NCBI GenBank assembly: GCA_938021205.1
Contig: CALIGI010000075.1
Span: 1-54,939 of the forward strand
DNA from: an uncultured Pseudanabaenaceae cyanobacterium
Lineage (GTDB): Bacteria; Cyanobacteriota; Cyanobacteriia; PCC-9006; JAAUQQ01
Length of the DNA stretch: 54,939 nucleotides
Reading direction: 5' to 3'
The stretch's first letter is position 1. Each line of letters opens with the position of its first letter. Below, piece by piece: positions 44,016 through 52,994 of this stretch. The position numbers and the translations under genes were made by a program. The notes under the pieces are model-generated. The model searched no databases and was not told the origin of the DNA. It was given only the letters and a program-made list of their open reading frames with translations.

Positions 44016-46100
44016 ATGCAACCCCCTATTACTGTTGGTACGGTTTTGCAAAATCGCTATCGTGTCCTCCAAGTGTTGGGACAAGGTGGCTTTGGGCGAA
44101 CCTATTTGGCAGCAGACCAAGGGCGCTTTAACGAATACTGTGCCCTAAAAGAGTTTATTCCTCCCACCGATAGCGCCTACGCCGTTGAGAAGTCGAACGA
44201 GCTGTTCGAGCGAGATGCGTCGGTGCTATATCGCATTGACCATCCCCAGGTGCCCAAGTTTCGGGCGGTGTTTGATGAGGACCAGCGGTTGTTTCTGGTT
44301 CAGGATTATGTGGAGGGCATGACCTACAGTGACTTGCTGGATGGGCGATTGGCCCAGGGGCAGGCGTTTAGTGTGGATGAGGTGCTGCATTTTGTGCGTC
44401 AGCTAATTCCAGTGCTGACCCATATCCATGGCAAGGGCATTATCCATCGGGATATTTCCCCTGATAACGTGATGTGCCTGGAGGAGCAGAACATCCCGGT
44501 GCTGATTGATTTTGGCGTGGTTAAGGCGATCGCTACCCAAATTCAAACCCAGCAGGGCAGTAACCCCACCACCGTGGGCAAGCCTGGCTACGCCCCCAGC
44601 GAGCAAATTCGCGGGAGCGAAGTGTACCCCAGCAGCGACCTTTATGCCCTAGCCGTGACCGCTGTTGTGCTAATGACGGGTCGGCAGCCCGGTGAGTTAT
44701 TTGACAGCAACAACATGACCTGGCGCTGGCGGCATTTGGTGCCCAGTGTGCCGGAACGTTTTGCCATGGTGCTGGACCGGATGTTGAGCTATCGCCCCGG
44801 CGATCGCTATCAGTCCGCAGCGGATGTCTTACAGGCCCTAGAGGACATGCCCCTTAACGCAGCTACCCAGGCTCCCCTGTCGGTGGTGTCCCCTTCGGCT
44901 CCTTCGGTCTCTCAAATGCGCACCATGGCGGTGGGACGGGGTGAAGCGCCCCCATCGATTTCTAATCAACCCGTGGGGACGCCGCCGCCGGGGCGAGCAC
45001 CGGGACGATCATCGCGTCCTCTGGATCAACCCGGCTCCTCCTTCTGGGATGACCCCCTGGCGGTCTCTGCGGTGGGCCTGACGATTATCGCCTTAGCGGG
45101 TGCAGGCTCCTGGGCTGTGACTCGAAATTTGGCGGGGACAACAACGCCCAGGCCCACCATACCTGTGACCAGTCCTGCTCCCGTTGAGCCCAAGCCAAGC
45201 CCACCGGCTGCTTCACCCCAAGAGATGCGGAGACGGATCGTGCTGGTCCCGGGTCAGCCCCAGGACTTCGCGGACAGCTTGGTGGCCCAGCAAACCCTGG
45301 TCTACGAATTCGAGGCTGAGGCAGGAGAGCGCCTCAAGGCCAGTTTGCAGAAGGAGGGGGTGTTATTGACGGTGCTGAATCCGGCTGGTAAACCCTTAGC
45401 GGATCGGGCCAATCGTGTGCGTCGCTGGGAGGGAGAACTTCCCGAGGCTGGCACCTATGCCGTGGCTTTGCGCCCGGTCTCTGGCCTGTCCAAGGCTGAC
45501 TTTGACCTGGCTCTCAAGTTGGAAGCTGCCCCCGCTCCGGAGCCGAAGCCAGATCCCAAGCCTGCTGAACCCGCCTATTTGGAAGAGCGACTGCAATTTG
45601 TGCCGGGTATTGACCGGGTGCTGAAGGCTGAGCTGAAGGCGAACACCATCCAGCGCTATCGCATTCCTGTGGAGCAGGGGCAAATTCTCAATGCCCAGGT
45701 GCTAGAAGGGGATGCAACGCTGCGTTTTTATGATGCGGGCGGTCGTCCCATTCCAGATATGGTGGGGCCGAATGGATCGGTGGAGGCCACGACCAGTGGG
45801 GAATATACGGTTGAAGTTGAGCTTGGTGCATCTGGCAGTTATGCCGTGAACATTGGCATTAAACAAGCTCCAAAGCCCGACCCAGCTCCAACCCCTGATC
45901 CGGACCCGACGCCTGACCCAGTGCCAGAGCCGACGCCGGATCCACTTCCCCAGCCCGATCCTGTGCCGGCTCCTGTGCCCCAACCAGACCCCATACCCGA
46001 TCCGGACCCCTTGCCCACGCCGATTCCAGATCCTCAGCCCGATCCGGCCCCTGATACTCCACCGCTGGTTGATGTGCCGCCACCGACGCCGTTGCCTTAA
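44016..46100 (+). CDS. Membrane Ser/Thr protein kinase with extracytoplasmic beta-domains
   Basis: 694 residues. The kinase domain (~12-275) has the Gly loop LGQGGFG (21-27), Lys45, HRD (144-146), DFG (165-167) and an APSE motif, so it should be active. A Pro/Ser-rich juxtamembrane stretch (~280-345) precedes one membrane helix (~348-368). Outside there are two similar beta-rich modules (~390-505 and ~515-630) resembling PPC (pre-peptidase C-terminal) domains, then a tail of Pro-Asp repeats (~635-694). It is probably a sensor kinase whose outer part binds wall or periplasmic ligands. The gene is followed by the BioD-like gene 125 bases on. Confidence 0.92.
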   Translation: MQPPITVGTVLQNRYRVLQVLGQGGFGRTYLAADQGRFNEYCALKEFIPPTDSAYAVEKSNELFERDASVLYRIDHPQVPKFRAVFDEDQRLFLVQDYVEGMTYSDLLDGRLAQGQAFSVDEVLHFVRQLIPVLTHIHGKGIIHRDISPDNVMCLEEQNIPVLIDFGVVKAIATQIQTQQGSNPTTVGKPGYAPSEQIRGSEVYPSSDLYALAVTAVVLMTGRQPGELFDSNNMTWRWRHLVPSVPERFAMVLDRMLSYRPGDRYQSAADVLQALEDMPLNAATQAPLSVVSPSAPSVSQMRTMAVGRGEAPPSISNQPVGTPPPGRAPGRSSRPLDQPGSSFWDDPLAVSAVGLTIIALAGAGSWAVTRNLAGTTTPRPTIPVTSPAPVEPKPSPPAASPQEMRRRIVLVPGQPQDFADSLVAQQTLVYEFEAEAGERLKASLQKEGVLLTVLNPAGKPLADRANRVRRWEGELPEAGTYAVALRPVSGLSKADFDLALKLEAAPAPEPKPDPKPAEPAYLEERLQFVPGIDRVLKAELKANTIQRYRIPVEQGQILNAQVLEGDATLRFYDAGGRPIPDMVGPNGSVEATTSGEYTVEVELGASGSYAVNIGIKQAPKPDPAPTPDPDPTPDPVPEPTPDPLPQPDPVPAPVPQPDPIPDPDPLPTPIPDPQPDPAPDTPPLVDVPPPTPLP

Positions 46101-46225
46101 ACCGTCAGTCCCAGAGGCCATGCTGAGTAAAGGCGATCGCGAATCTCTGGCAATCTTCCAAATTCCTTGGATAATAAGGGCGAGACCGACGCCTCTATGG
46201 GCGAGACCGAAGCAATATTTCTTCT

Positions 46226-46909
46226 ATGACAATCAAAAGCCTATTGGTCGCTGGGAGCGGCTGGGGGGTCGGCAAGACCGTGACCATGGCAACTCTGCTT
46301 TGTGAGCTTCAGGCCCAAACGGGACGCCTGGACTGGGGCTTGATGAAGTTGATTCAGTGCGGCGGTGAAGATAATGCCGTGCTGGCCGATTGGCTCAATT
46401 TTGGTGGGGTTGAAATGGCAACTCCCCTCAAGTTCTCGACTTGTTTAGATCCCGCCCTTGCGGCGACTAAAGCAGAGCAGGATGTGAGCTTGGCTCCGGT
46501 TTGGAAGGTCTTGGCTCAGATGGGCCAGGATTATCGAGGGGTTTTGGTGGAAGGAGTGGGCAGCCTCAGTAGCGCCATTACGCCCGAGTCTACCCTGGCC
46601 GATGTGGCGGCGGACTGGAAATTGCCGGTGCTGCTGGTGGCGGCGGTACGGCCCGAGGTTTTATCGGAGCTGTTGGCCCAGGCAGCGATCGCCCGTAAAG
46701 CGAACTGTGATCTCCGGGGCATCGTGCTCAACTGCGCCACCCCCGAAGCCCAGCAGTACCTGATGGACTGGGCACCGCCAAGGCTCGTGGAGCAGATGAC
46801 GGGCTATCCAGTCCTAGGCAAGTTGCCTTACTTGGCGGGAGATGACCGAGATGTGGCCCGACTGTCTCGGGTGGCGGCAGATCTGGATTTAGAGGGTGTT
46901 TGGCGGTAG
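46226..46909 (+). CDS. Dethiobiotin synthetase-like ATPase (BioD family)
   Basis: 227 residues, usual BioD length. The P-loop GSGWGVGKT (BioD normally GTDTxVGKT) and a substrate-side segment MKLIQCGGED in place of KPVxSG show substitutions at positions that bind ATP and diaminopelargonic acid. VEGVGSLSSAI and PVLLVAAVRPEVL match the BioD fold. It may be an authentic but divergent BioD in the biotin pathway or a cyanobacterial BioD-like paralogue. No other bio gene is in the window. It is convergent with the subtilase gene. Confidence 0.75.
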   Translation: MTIKSLLVAGSGWGVGKTVTMATLLCELQAQTGRLDWGLMKLIQCGGEDNAVLADWLNFGGVEMATPLKFSTCLDPALAATKAEQDVSLAPVWKVLAQMGQDYRGVLVEGVGSLSSAITPESTLADVAADWKLPVLLVAAVRPEVLSELLAQAAIARKANCDLRGIVLNCATPEAQQYLMDWAPPRLVEQMTGYPVLGKLPYLAGDDRDVARLSRVAADLDLEGVWR

Positions 46910-46972
46910 GGACAGGACATGGCATGTCCGCAGTTGGGCATGGTGCCAAACGGTTTGCCTTAAGCCTTTTCC

Positions 46973-48340
46973 CTAAGCCATTTGAATTAGCTTTAGGGCG
47001 TCAGCGGGCTGAATCAGGCCATAACCCCAGCGGTTATCGGGACGGCGCTCTAAGCCATTGGGATGCAAAGCTGTCTCCCGCAGCGCCTTAAGCACATCCG
47101 TTGCCGAAGCCTCAGGATTGGCCGCCATCAGCAGCGCTGCCACACCGGAAATGTGGGGAGCTGCCATGGAGGTGCCATCCATGTAGGTGTAAGCAAAGGT
47201 TCCGTCGGGGCGCTGCTCCGGGGGAATACAGGAGTAGACCTGGGCACCGGGAGCCACCACATCGGGCTTGGTGACGATTTCCTCGGGGCTCTGGCCAGGG
47301 AAGACGAGGCTGGCTCCGCTGCTGAAGAAAGTTACGCCCAGTTGGTCTTCGGCCATTTGCTCGATCGCTCCCACGGAGAAGGCGTTGTAGCTATTGCCGG
47401 GAGAGCTAGTGTTGCCATGGTTGCTATTGCCGATCGCCACCACAGGCAACACATCGTATTGGCTGATAAGAATATCCAAAACCTTGGAGAACAGAGGCTC
47501 GTAATACTCCAGGCCGAGGGAGAGGTTAATGATGTCTGCCCCGCGCTCGATTGCCCAGGCCATGCCCTCCACCAGGGTCAGCAGCGTTGCGTTGCCCACC
47601 AGGACCCCACCCACCAGCAAATTCGCTTCCGGTGCACAGCCAATGGCAATGCCATCCTCGGTCATGCCGCCAGCGATGGTGCCACAGATGTGGGTGCCAT
47701 GCTGCCCCGCGTCAAAGCTGACGTCGGTGGTGATGCGACGACCTAGGGGATCAACGAGGACAAAATCTTGAACCCGACCCTTCAATGCAGGGTGGTTGCC
47801 GTAGCAGCCGGTGTCCAGCACGGCGACATTAATGCCTGCCCCTTTGGTCGTTTCCCAAACCTTGGCGATGTCGAGCTGCTTGAGGCCCCAGGTGAGGCCC
47901 CCTTCTTGCTCCTGGGGCAGTAGGTCGCTGTAGTCGATCTGCTTTGGCTTGAGCAGCTCAATATTTTGGTTGGGCAGTACAGCAACGACGTCGGGCTCGG
48001 AGGCCAGGGCGGCGAGGGTGGTGCGGGTGACTTCCACGTTGGCCATGGGCAGGGTGCCTGCGCCGATGGTGCGGGTTTTGAGGGGAGCGCCTTCGTGGCC
48101 CATTTCGAGGCTGCGGCCCTGGTAGCTTTCGAATAGGTGACCTTCCACTTCACGCTGGAGTTGGGTCTGTTCGCGCACGACATTGAGCTGGCGGCGGTTG
48201 AGCTGGCCGAGGCGATCGCCCACTTGGATGCCTTCAATGCCGGGCGTTTGGTAAATGACGATGGCATCGCGGCGGTCATGATCGCCACTGCGGGCTAGGA
48301 AGGGTTTGAAGGCGGGGGAAATCTTGCGATCAATGCTCAT
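46973..48340 (-). CDS. Subtilisin-like serine protease (S8 family)
   Basis: 455 residues. Catalytic triad D176 (VAVLDTGCYG), H214 (QHGTHICG) and S391 (DGTSMAAPH), with oxyanion Asn305 (AIGNSNHG). The ~150-residue N-terminal region resembles an inhibitor-I9-like propeptide (LAALASEPDVVAVLPNQ). No signal peptide is evident, so the protease is intracellular or exported by an unconventional route. Substrates unknown. Confidence 0.93.
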   Translation of the reverse strand: MSIDRKISPAFKPFLARSGDHDRRDAIVIYQTPGIEGIQVGDRLGQLNRRQLNVVREQTQLQREVEGHLFESYQGRSLEMGHEGAPLKTRTIGAGTLPMANVEVTRTTLAALASEPDVVAVLPNQNIELLKPKQIDYSDLLPQEQEGGLTWGLKQLDIAKVWETTKGAGINVAVLDTGCYGNHPALKGRVQDFVLVDPLGRRITTDVSFDAGQHGTHICGTIAGGMTEDGIAIGCAPEANLLVGGVLVGNATLLTLVEGMAWAIERGADIINLSLGLEYYEPLFSKVLDILISQYDVLPVVAIGNSNHGNTSSPGNSYNAFSVGAIEQMAEDQLGVTFFSSGASLVFPGQSPEEIVTKPDVVAPGAQVYSCIPPEQRPDGTFAYTYMDGTSMAAPHISGVAALLMAANPEASATDVLKALRETALHPNGLERRPDNRWGYGLIQPADALKLIQMA

Positions 48341-48502
48341 GGGAGTCAGCCGTGCAGGAGGTTTAGACCCAAAGTTGCTTGAGCTGAGAGGAATCAGCGC
48401 ACACCTTTGGAATTGGGTCCGTTCACCCTAGCAACAGCCTTTAGGCGGTGAGAGGGAGGGCCTTGGCCTAACTTTGCCCGAGCGGTCTGACCCCTTTCGT
48501 GC

Positions 48503-50185
48503 TCAAATCACTTGATCTACCGATGCTGCTTCTGAAAGCTGGAGCTGCCAGAGAATATCTGCTGCGATGGGAACAGCAGGGACCCCCTGCTTCTGACTGT
48601 AGAGCTCATGGAGCGAATCTTGGGGCTCGGTGTAGCTGTCAAAAATAAAGACGGCATCATAGCCAGTCGGCAGCGCTGCCAGGTCCGGAGACTGGACGAG
48701 CTGTAGGTCGACACCGGGTTTAATCAAGTAACTCAGGCTAATTAGATAGCCGGGGTTTGCACCGGTCTGATCACTGATGATGAGAGGGCGATCCACAGCA
48801 TTAATAGCTTCTGCCACCGCCGGGAAGTTATAGGGATGTTTGTTCCACCAGGTCTGGGCTTGAATAATGTGTAAGCAAGAGCTGAGTTGCAGTACAAAAA
48901 CGAATGCTAGCAGTCCCTTCCATGCCAGTGAGCTTTTCCCTTGAGCGGTCTCTGTAGATAGCTGACAGGCAAAAACATAGGACAGGGTAACGGTGATTGC
49001 GGAGTAAGCTGCCAGCCAATAGCGAGGTGTAATGGAGCGCTGTCCTCCGAGCAGAATGTCGGGCAGCAAGAGCCACAGTACAGGCCCAGCGATGAGGCAG
49101 AGGAGTTGGAGCGAGGCATCGCGAGGCGCATGGCGACAGAGATACACCCATGCCCCCAGAATGCTTAATAGCAGGATGAGGTAGGGCCAGTAGTTGATTT
49201 CGACTTCTACCCGGACTTGGCCCAGGACGCGGAATAGCTGCAACTCTCCCTGGTCAAACAAGGGGCTACAGAAGCCCAATAGCCATTGTTGGAAGACGTG
49301 TGGGCGGGGAATAGCCTCGGTCACCCAGCTTGTTGTGTAAGAGAGGGCTTTTAGGGTCGTGAGGATTTTGAGCAGCCAGGGCAAGAATAGTAGCAGGATG
49401 CCCGTGAGTGCTCCCAGATATTGCCCCCAGAGAGCGGGGCATCCGAGCCAGCGCGACTGTTTTTCTCGGTTGAGCCATCCAGTGACTAAGGCATAGAGGC
49501 TATGGGAAAACAGGACGACCACAAACATGGTGTGGTTGTAAATTCCGAAGCTGGCTAGGGCTACATAGGTGCCCCATCGCTGCCAGGAGGGTTGTCTTGC
49601 GGCCTGGTGCAAGGCGGCGCTGGAAAGCAGGACGGCAACGAGCCAAATGTTGTAGGCGCGGGCTTCTTGGGCATAGAGTAAATAGACGGGGGAGACCGCC
49701 GTTAAGCCTAGACAAAGTTTGGCGACTAGGGGGCGGTGGGGAAATAGAACCCTACAAAAGCAATAAAAGCTAGGAAAAATGAACAGGCTGGCGATCGCCG
49801 CCATGGCTCTTAGGGAGGTGATGGAGCTTCCGAAGAGCGATCGCCAACCCCTGACCATTAGGAAGAAGAGTGGAGGGTGCTTAGCATCCTCGATGGCAAG
49901 GGCAGCGATCGTGTCATGAAAGCTTCCCCCAGCCTGGACTTGCTGGAAATATTGAACTTCCTGGAAGGGAATGATGCGATTATCAAACCACTCTTGGTAA
50001 AACGGTTTTACCTGATGTCCTGTGCTCCGCAGGACGGTCATGATCTCGTCAATCCAGAAGAATTTCCCATCCAGGTTGGTGAAGCGCAAGCCAATGCCAA
50101 AGATTAGCAAGGCGACGATCAGAGGCATCAGCCAGCGGGGGCCATGACGATCTCGATAGTTAGATTTTGTGATGGCTGGAGCCAT
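48503..50185 (-). CDS. GT-C-fold membrane glycosyltransferase (ArnT/PMT-like)
   Basis: 560 residues with about ten to twelve membrane helices. The first outer loop carries the acidic pair D46-E47 (FFWIDEIMT), the place of the catalytic acid in GT39/GT83-type enzymes that use lipid-linked sugars. A soluble C-terminal domain (~440-550) faces the periplasm. It probably transfers a sugar from a polyprenyl phosphate donor to lipid, protein or glycan; acceptor unknown. The gene is divergent from gluQ. Confidence 0.82.
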   Translation of the reverse strand: MAPAITKSNYRDRHGPRWLMPLIVALLIFGIGLRFTNLDGKFFWIDEIMTVLRSTGHQVKPFYQEWFDNRIIPFQEVQYFQQVQAGGSFHDTIAALAIEDAKHPPLFFLMVRGWRSLFGSSITSLRAMAAIASLFIFPSFYCFCRVLFPHRPLVAKLCLGLTAVSPVYLLYAQEARAYNIWLVAVLLSSAALHQAARQPSWQRWGTYVALASFGIYNHTMFVVVLFSHSLYALVTGWLNREKQSRWLGCPALWGQYLGALTGILLLFLPWLLKILTTLKALSYTTSWVTEAIPRPHVFQQWLLGFCSPLFDQGELQLFRVLGQVRVEVEINYWPYLILLLSILGAWVYLCRHAPRDASLQLLCLIAGPVLWLLLPDILLGGQRSITPRYWLAAYSAITVTLSYVFACQLSTETAQGKSSLAWKGLLAFVFVLQLSSCLHIIQAQTWWNKHPYNFPAVAEAINAVDRPLIISDQTGANPGYLISLSYLIKPGVDLQLVQSPDLAALPTGYDAVFIFDSYTEPQDSLHELYSQKQGVPAVPIAADILWQLQLSEAASVDQVI

Positions 50186-50272
50186 GGCATTGATTACCGG
50201 GGGGCAGGGGGGGCGACTAAATTAAGCCCAGAATATCCGTTCTAGCTCACTCAAGCGTTTGAACCGTTTGTA

Positions 50273-51112
50273 ATGTTGATGAATTATCGGGGGCGACTAG
50301 CTCCCACACCGACAGGACATTTGCATTTGGGCCATGCCCGGACGTTCTGGATTGCCCAGGCACGGGCCAAAGCCGCCCATGGCAGCTTGGTTTTGCGCAT
50401 CGAAGATTTGGATCAAGCGCGCTGTAAGCCCCAGTTTTGCCAAGATATTTACGAAGACCTGCGCTGGTTTGGTTTTGATTGGCAGGAGGGGCCGGATTTG
50501 GAACCCACTGGTGCGTTTGGGCCTTATGAGCAAATTCAGCGCTTCGAGAGCTACCAATCTGTTTGGGCGGAGCTGGTGACTCGGCGAGTGATCTATCCCA
50601 GCCCCCATTCGAGGAAGGATGTGGCGGCTGCGATCGCGGCTCCCCATGAGGGCGATCGCGAAATAATCTTCCCCTCTAACCTCCGACCCACTGATTGGGA
50701 CATCGTCGTCGAGCCTGGAAGCGTCAACTGGCGCTTCCGCGTTCCCGACGGCGAGATGATCGAATTTATCGATAACAAAGTCGGCCCCTGTAAATACATC
50801 GCAGGCCAGGATTTTGGTGACTTCCTCGTTTGGCGGCGCGACGGCTTCCCTAGCTATGAGCTGGCCGTGGTGGCGGATGACCATGCCATGGCCATTTCCG
50901 AGGTGGTGCGGGGCGAAGATTTGTTGCTGTCCACGGCAAAGCAAATTTTGCTCTATCGGGCCTTGGGCTGGTCCGTGCCGGCGTTTTATCACTGCCCCCT
51001 TGTGCGAGATGACAGGGGGAAGCGCTTGGCCAAGCGGGACCGAGCGGCGGCGCTGCGATCGCTGCGGGAACAAGGCCTTACCCCCGCAGCAATACGCCAA
51101 AGCTGGGATTGA
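50273..51112 (+). CDS. gluQ: Glutamyl-Q tRNA(Asp) synthetase
   Basis: 279 residues (an ATG at 50279 is an alternative). The truncated GluRS catalytic core includes APTPTGHLHLGHARTF (HIGH-type HLGH) and KRLAKR (KMSKS-type), and lacks the anticodon-binding domain. It glutamylates queuosine in the anticodon of tRNA(Asp). The zinc-site region, two Cys after VYY in E. coli and Tyr/Cys later, reads YPSPHSRKD and FPSNLR here, so the zinc ligands are missing. The length and core motifs otherwise fit. Confidence 0.92.
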   Translation: MLMNYRGRLAPTPTGHLHLGHARTFWIAQARAKAAHGSLVLRIEDLDQARCKPQFCQDIYEDLRWFGFDWQEGPDLEPTGAFGPYEQIQRFESYQSVWAELVTRRVIYPSPHSRKDVAAAIAAPHEGDREIIFPSNLRPTDWDIVVEPGSVNWRFRVPDGEMIEFIDNKVGPCKYIAGQDFGDFLVWRRDGFPSYELAVVADDHAMAISEVVRGEDLLLSTAKQILLYRALGWSVPAFYHCPLVRDDRGKRLAKRDRAAALRSLREQGLTPAAIRQSWD

Positions 51113-51257
51113 TCGCAGTCCCGGTCATCTCCGCGTCATTGCGAGATGTTACGACGGCCTTGTTAAATAGGGAGCGGTGCAGTGGTGAATGACACCGCGA
51201 TGGCGAAGTCAGCTTCCTGCGGAATCGCCTATCACTAATTCCTTATTTGAGAAACCT
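51113..51257. repeat. Short spacer resembling an interspersed repeat
   Basis: Sequence around 51136-51215 (GTCATTGCGAGATG..., ...GACACCGCGATGGCG) has the look of the GTCATTGCGAG-type repeats found scattered in many bacterial genomes. No second copy in the window, so low confidence. Confidence 0.3.
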
Positions 51258-52253
51258 ATGACGCGCTACGACGTATATGGCCTCGGCAACGCATTGCTCG
51301 ATATTGAATGCGAAGTGACCCCCGAAACCCTCACCGAGCTGGGCATTGATAAGGGCGTGATGACCTTGTTGGATGAGGAAGCCCAGAACAAAATTTTGGC
51401 GCACCTATCTGGCCAAGCCACGAAGCGTTCTTCTGGTGGATCCGCTGCCAACACCATCATTGGGGTGAGCCAGTTCGGTGGTAAGGCTTACTACTCCTGC
51501 AAAGTTGCCGATGATGAGTCGGGCAAGTTCTACCTCAAGGACATGGTGGACTGCGGTGTGGATACAAACCTGCAGAACCAGTCCCTCGGTGAGGGTATTA
51601 CGGGGAAATGCTTGGTCCTGGTGACCCCCGATGCCGATCGCACTATGAGCACGTTCCTGGGGATCTCTGCGACCCTGGCTGAGGTTGAGTTGGATGCTGA
51701 GGCGATCGCCGACTCCACCTACACCTACATCGAGGGCTACCTCGTCACGGGCGACTCCGCTAAAGCCGCTGCCATCAAAGCTCGCGAACTGGCCCAGGCT
51801 GCGGGGCAAAAAGTCGCCCTCACCCTGGCTGACCTGAACATGGTCAAGTTCTTCAAGGATGGCCTGCTGGAGATGATTGGTGATGGCGTTGACCTGCTGT
51901 TTGCCAACGAAAGCGAAGCCCTAGAAATGGCAGGCACTGAGGACTTTGATGCTGCCTTTGAACATCTCAAGACCCTCGCCAAAACCTTTGCGGTTACCCG
52001 TGGCCCCGCTGGCTCTGTGATTTTTGATGGCGAAAAGCGCATCGAGATCCCAGGCGTGCCCGTTAAGGCTGTTGATACCGTGGGGGCAGGCGACATGTAT
52101 GCCGGTGCAGTGCTCTACGGCATCACCAATGGCTTGGGTTGGGAGACCGCAGGTAAGCTGGGCTCTGCGGCTTCTGCGAAGCTCGTCACCAGCCTCGGCG
52201 CTCGCCTCCAGACTGAGCAGTCCCAGGCCATCCTGACAGAGGTAAAAGCCTAA
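51258..52253 (+). CDS. PfkB-family carbohydrate kinase, adenosine-kinase-like
   Basis: 331 residues from ATG at 51258 (MTRYDVYGLGNALLDIE); the upstream extension to 51189 lacks conservation. Features: SGGSAANTI substrate motif (~56), and the PfkB signature VDTVGAGDMYAGAVLYG (~275-290) with catalytic Asp. The pattern is close to adenosine kinase/ribokinase members common in cyanobacteria. It probably phosphorylates adenosine or a related sugar; exact substrate uncertain. Confidence 0.88.
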   Translation: MTRYDVYGLGNALLDIECEVTPETLTELGIDKGVMTLLDEEAQNKILAHLSGQATKRSSGGSAANTIIGVSQFGGKAYYSCKVADDESGKFYLKDMVDCGVDTNLQNQSLGEGITGKCLVLVTPDADRTMSTFLGISATLAEVELDAEAIADSTYTYIEGYLVTGDSAKAAAIKARELAQAAGQKVALTLADLNMVKFFKDGLLEMIGDGVDLLFANESEALEMAGTEDFDAAFEHLKTLAKTFAVTRGPAGSVIFDGEKRIEIPGVPVKAVDTVGAGDMYAGAVLYGITNGLGWETAGKLGSAASAKLVTSLGARLQTEQSQAILTEVKA

Positions 52254-52583
52254 AGGGTCGGTTAGTCAGGTTGGATAGGTGTCACGTAGGGGCGGGGTCC
52301 TCCCGCCCGGCTATTGGCTGTGTGCGATGGCGTTGGTAGGGAGTGGGAGACCCAAGCCCTACCATTGGCGAACAGTAGGGGCGAGTGTAAACGTTCTCTG
52401 ACGCTTGTTTATAAATAGACCCCAGAGAAATTTTTCCCCCTGTGATCGTTTTTGGGGCAAATTTGCCCACACTAGAATGCAGGGGAATTTCCTCTGACGA
52501 ATCAATAAATCGTTAAACTAATCCGGGCATCCATTCGACAGCGGTGGAATCCCTAAGCGCCCAACCGATCTAAGGAGAGTTCC
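52254..52583. repeat. Spacer with GTAGGGGCG palindromic repeat
   Basis: At about 52278-52390 two GTAGGGGCG copies flank hairpin-forming sequence (GGGCGGG/CCCGCCC; GGTAGGG/CCCTACC). It is a typical palindromic interspersed repeat. The ribosome site AAGGAG of the next gene lies at the end of the spacer. Confidence 0.55.
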
Positions 52584-52835
52584 ATGGCCAGAACGGCAAG
52601 TGAATATGCGGTTCACATCTTTTTTGACGGTGGTATCAAAGAAGAAGTCCGCTTCCCCACCATGAAAGATTTTCAGACCTGGTACAGCGGCGAGCTGATG
52701 CCTAAGGCCGCTTCTGATGAGTTCATCAAAATCCCCATCAAGAATGTTGAGGGTGAATATATGGTGGCTCGTCCGTCCAAGATCATGGCACTGCGAGTGG
52801 AGCCCGTCTTCACCTCTAGTGTGGAGCGCTGGTAG
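52584..52835 (+). CDS. Conserved small cyanobacterial protein
   Basis: 83 residues with a strong Shine-Dalgarno (AAGGAG, 7-8 bases upstream), which decides the start. It is soluble, mixed alpha/beta (YAVHIFFDGGIKEE; DEFIKIPIKNVEGEYMV), with no membrane segment. I recognise the pattern as conserved in cyanobacteria but know no function. Followed by a terminator. Confidence 0.8.
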   Translation: MARTASEYAVHIFFDGGIKEEVRFPTMKDFQTWYSGELMPKAASDEFIKIPIKNVEGEYMVARPSKIMALRVEPVFTSSVERW

Positions 52836-52903
52836 AAAATCTCTCTATCCCTGCACTGCCAGGGAACTCGGAATGAATGTTCCGGGTCGTGGGATGATCA
52901 AAG

Positions 52904-52973
52904 CCTAGACCCAGCTGGGAGACCAGTGTTTTAGCTTTGGCTAAATGAGTGGGTCTAGGTTTTGCTTTTTTTG
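52904..52973 (+). terminator. Terminator after the small conserved protein
   Basis: 10-bp stem CCTAGACCCA (52904-52913) with TGGGTCTAGG (52950-52959), a long loop with internal pairing, and a T-rich tail to 52973. Confidence 0.75.
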
Positions 52974-52994
52974 TTCAGTTTGGAGAGATTGGTG

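Noticed and set aside
43778..44131. 117-codon frame overlapping the kinase start
   Set aside because: The kinase frame carries conserved motifs from its first residues; this frame has none.
50297..51100. 267-codon minus-strand frame opposite gluQ
   Set aside because: Antisense shadow of a gene with clear synthetase motifs.
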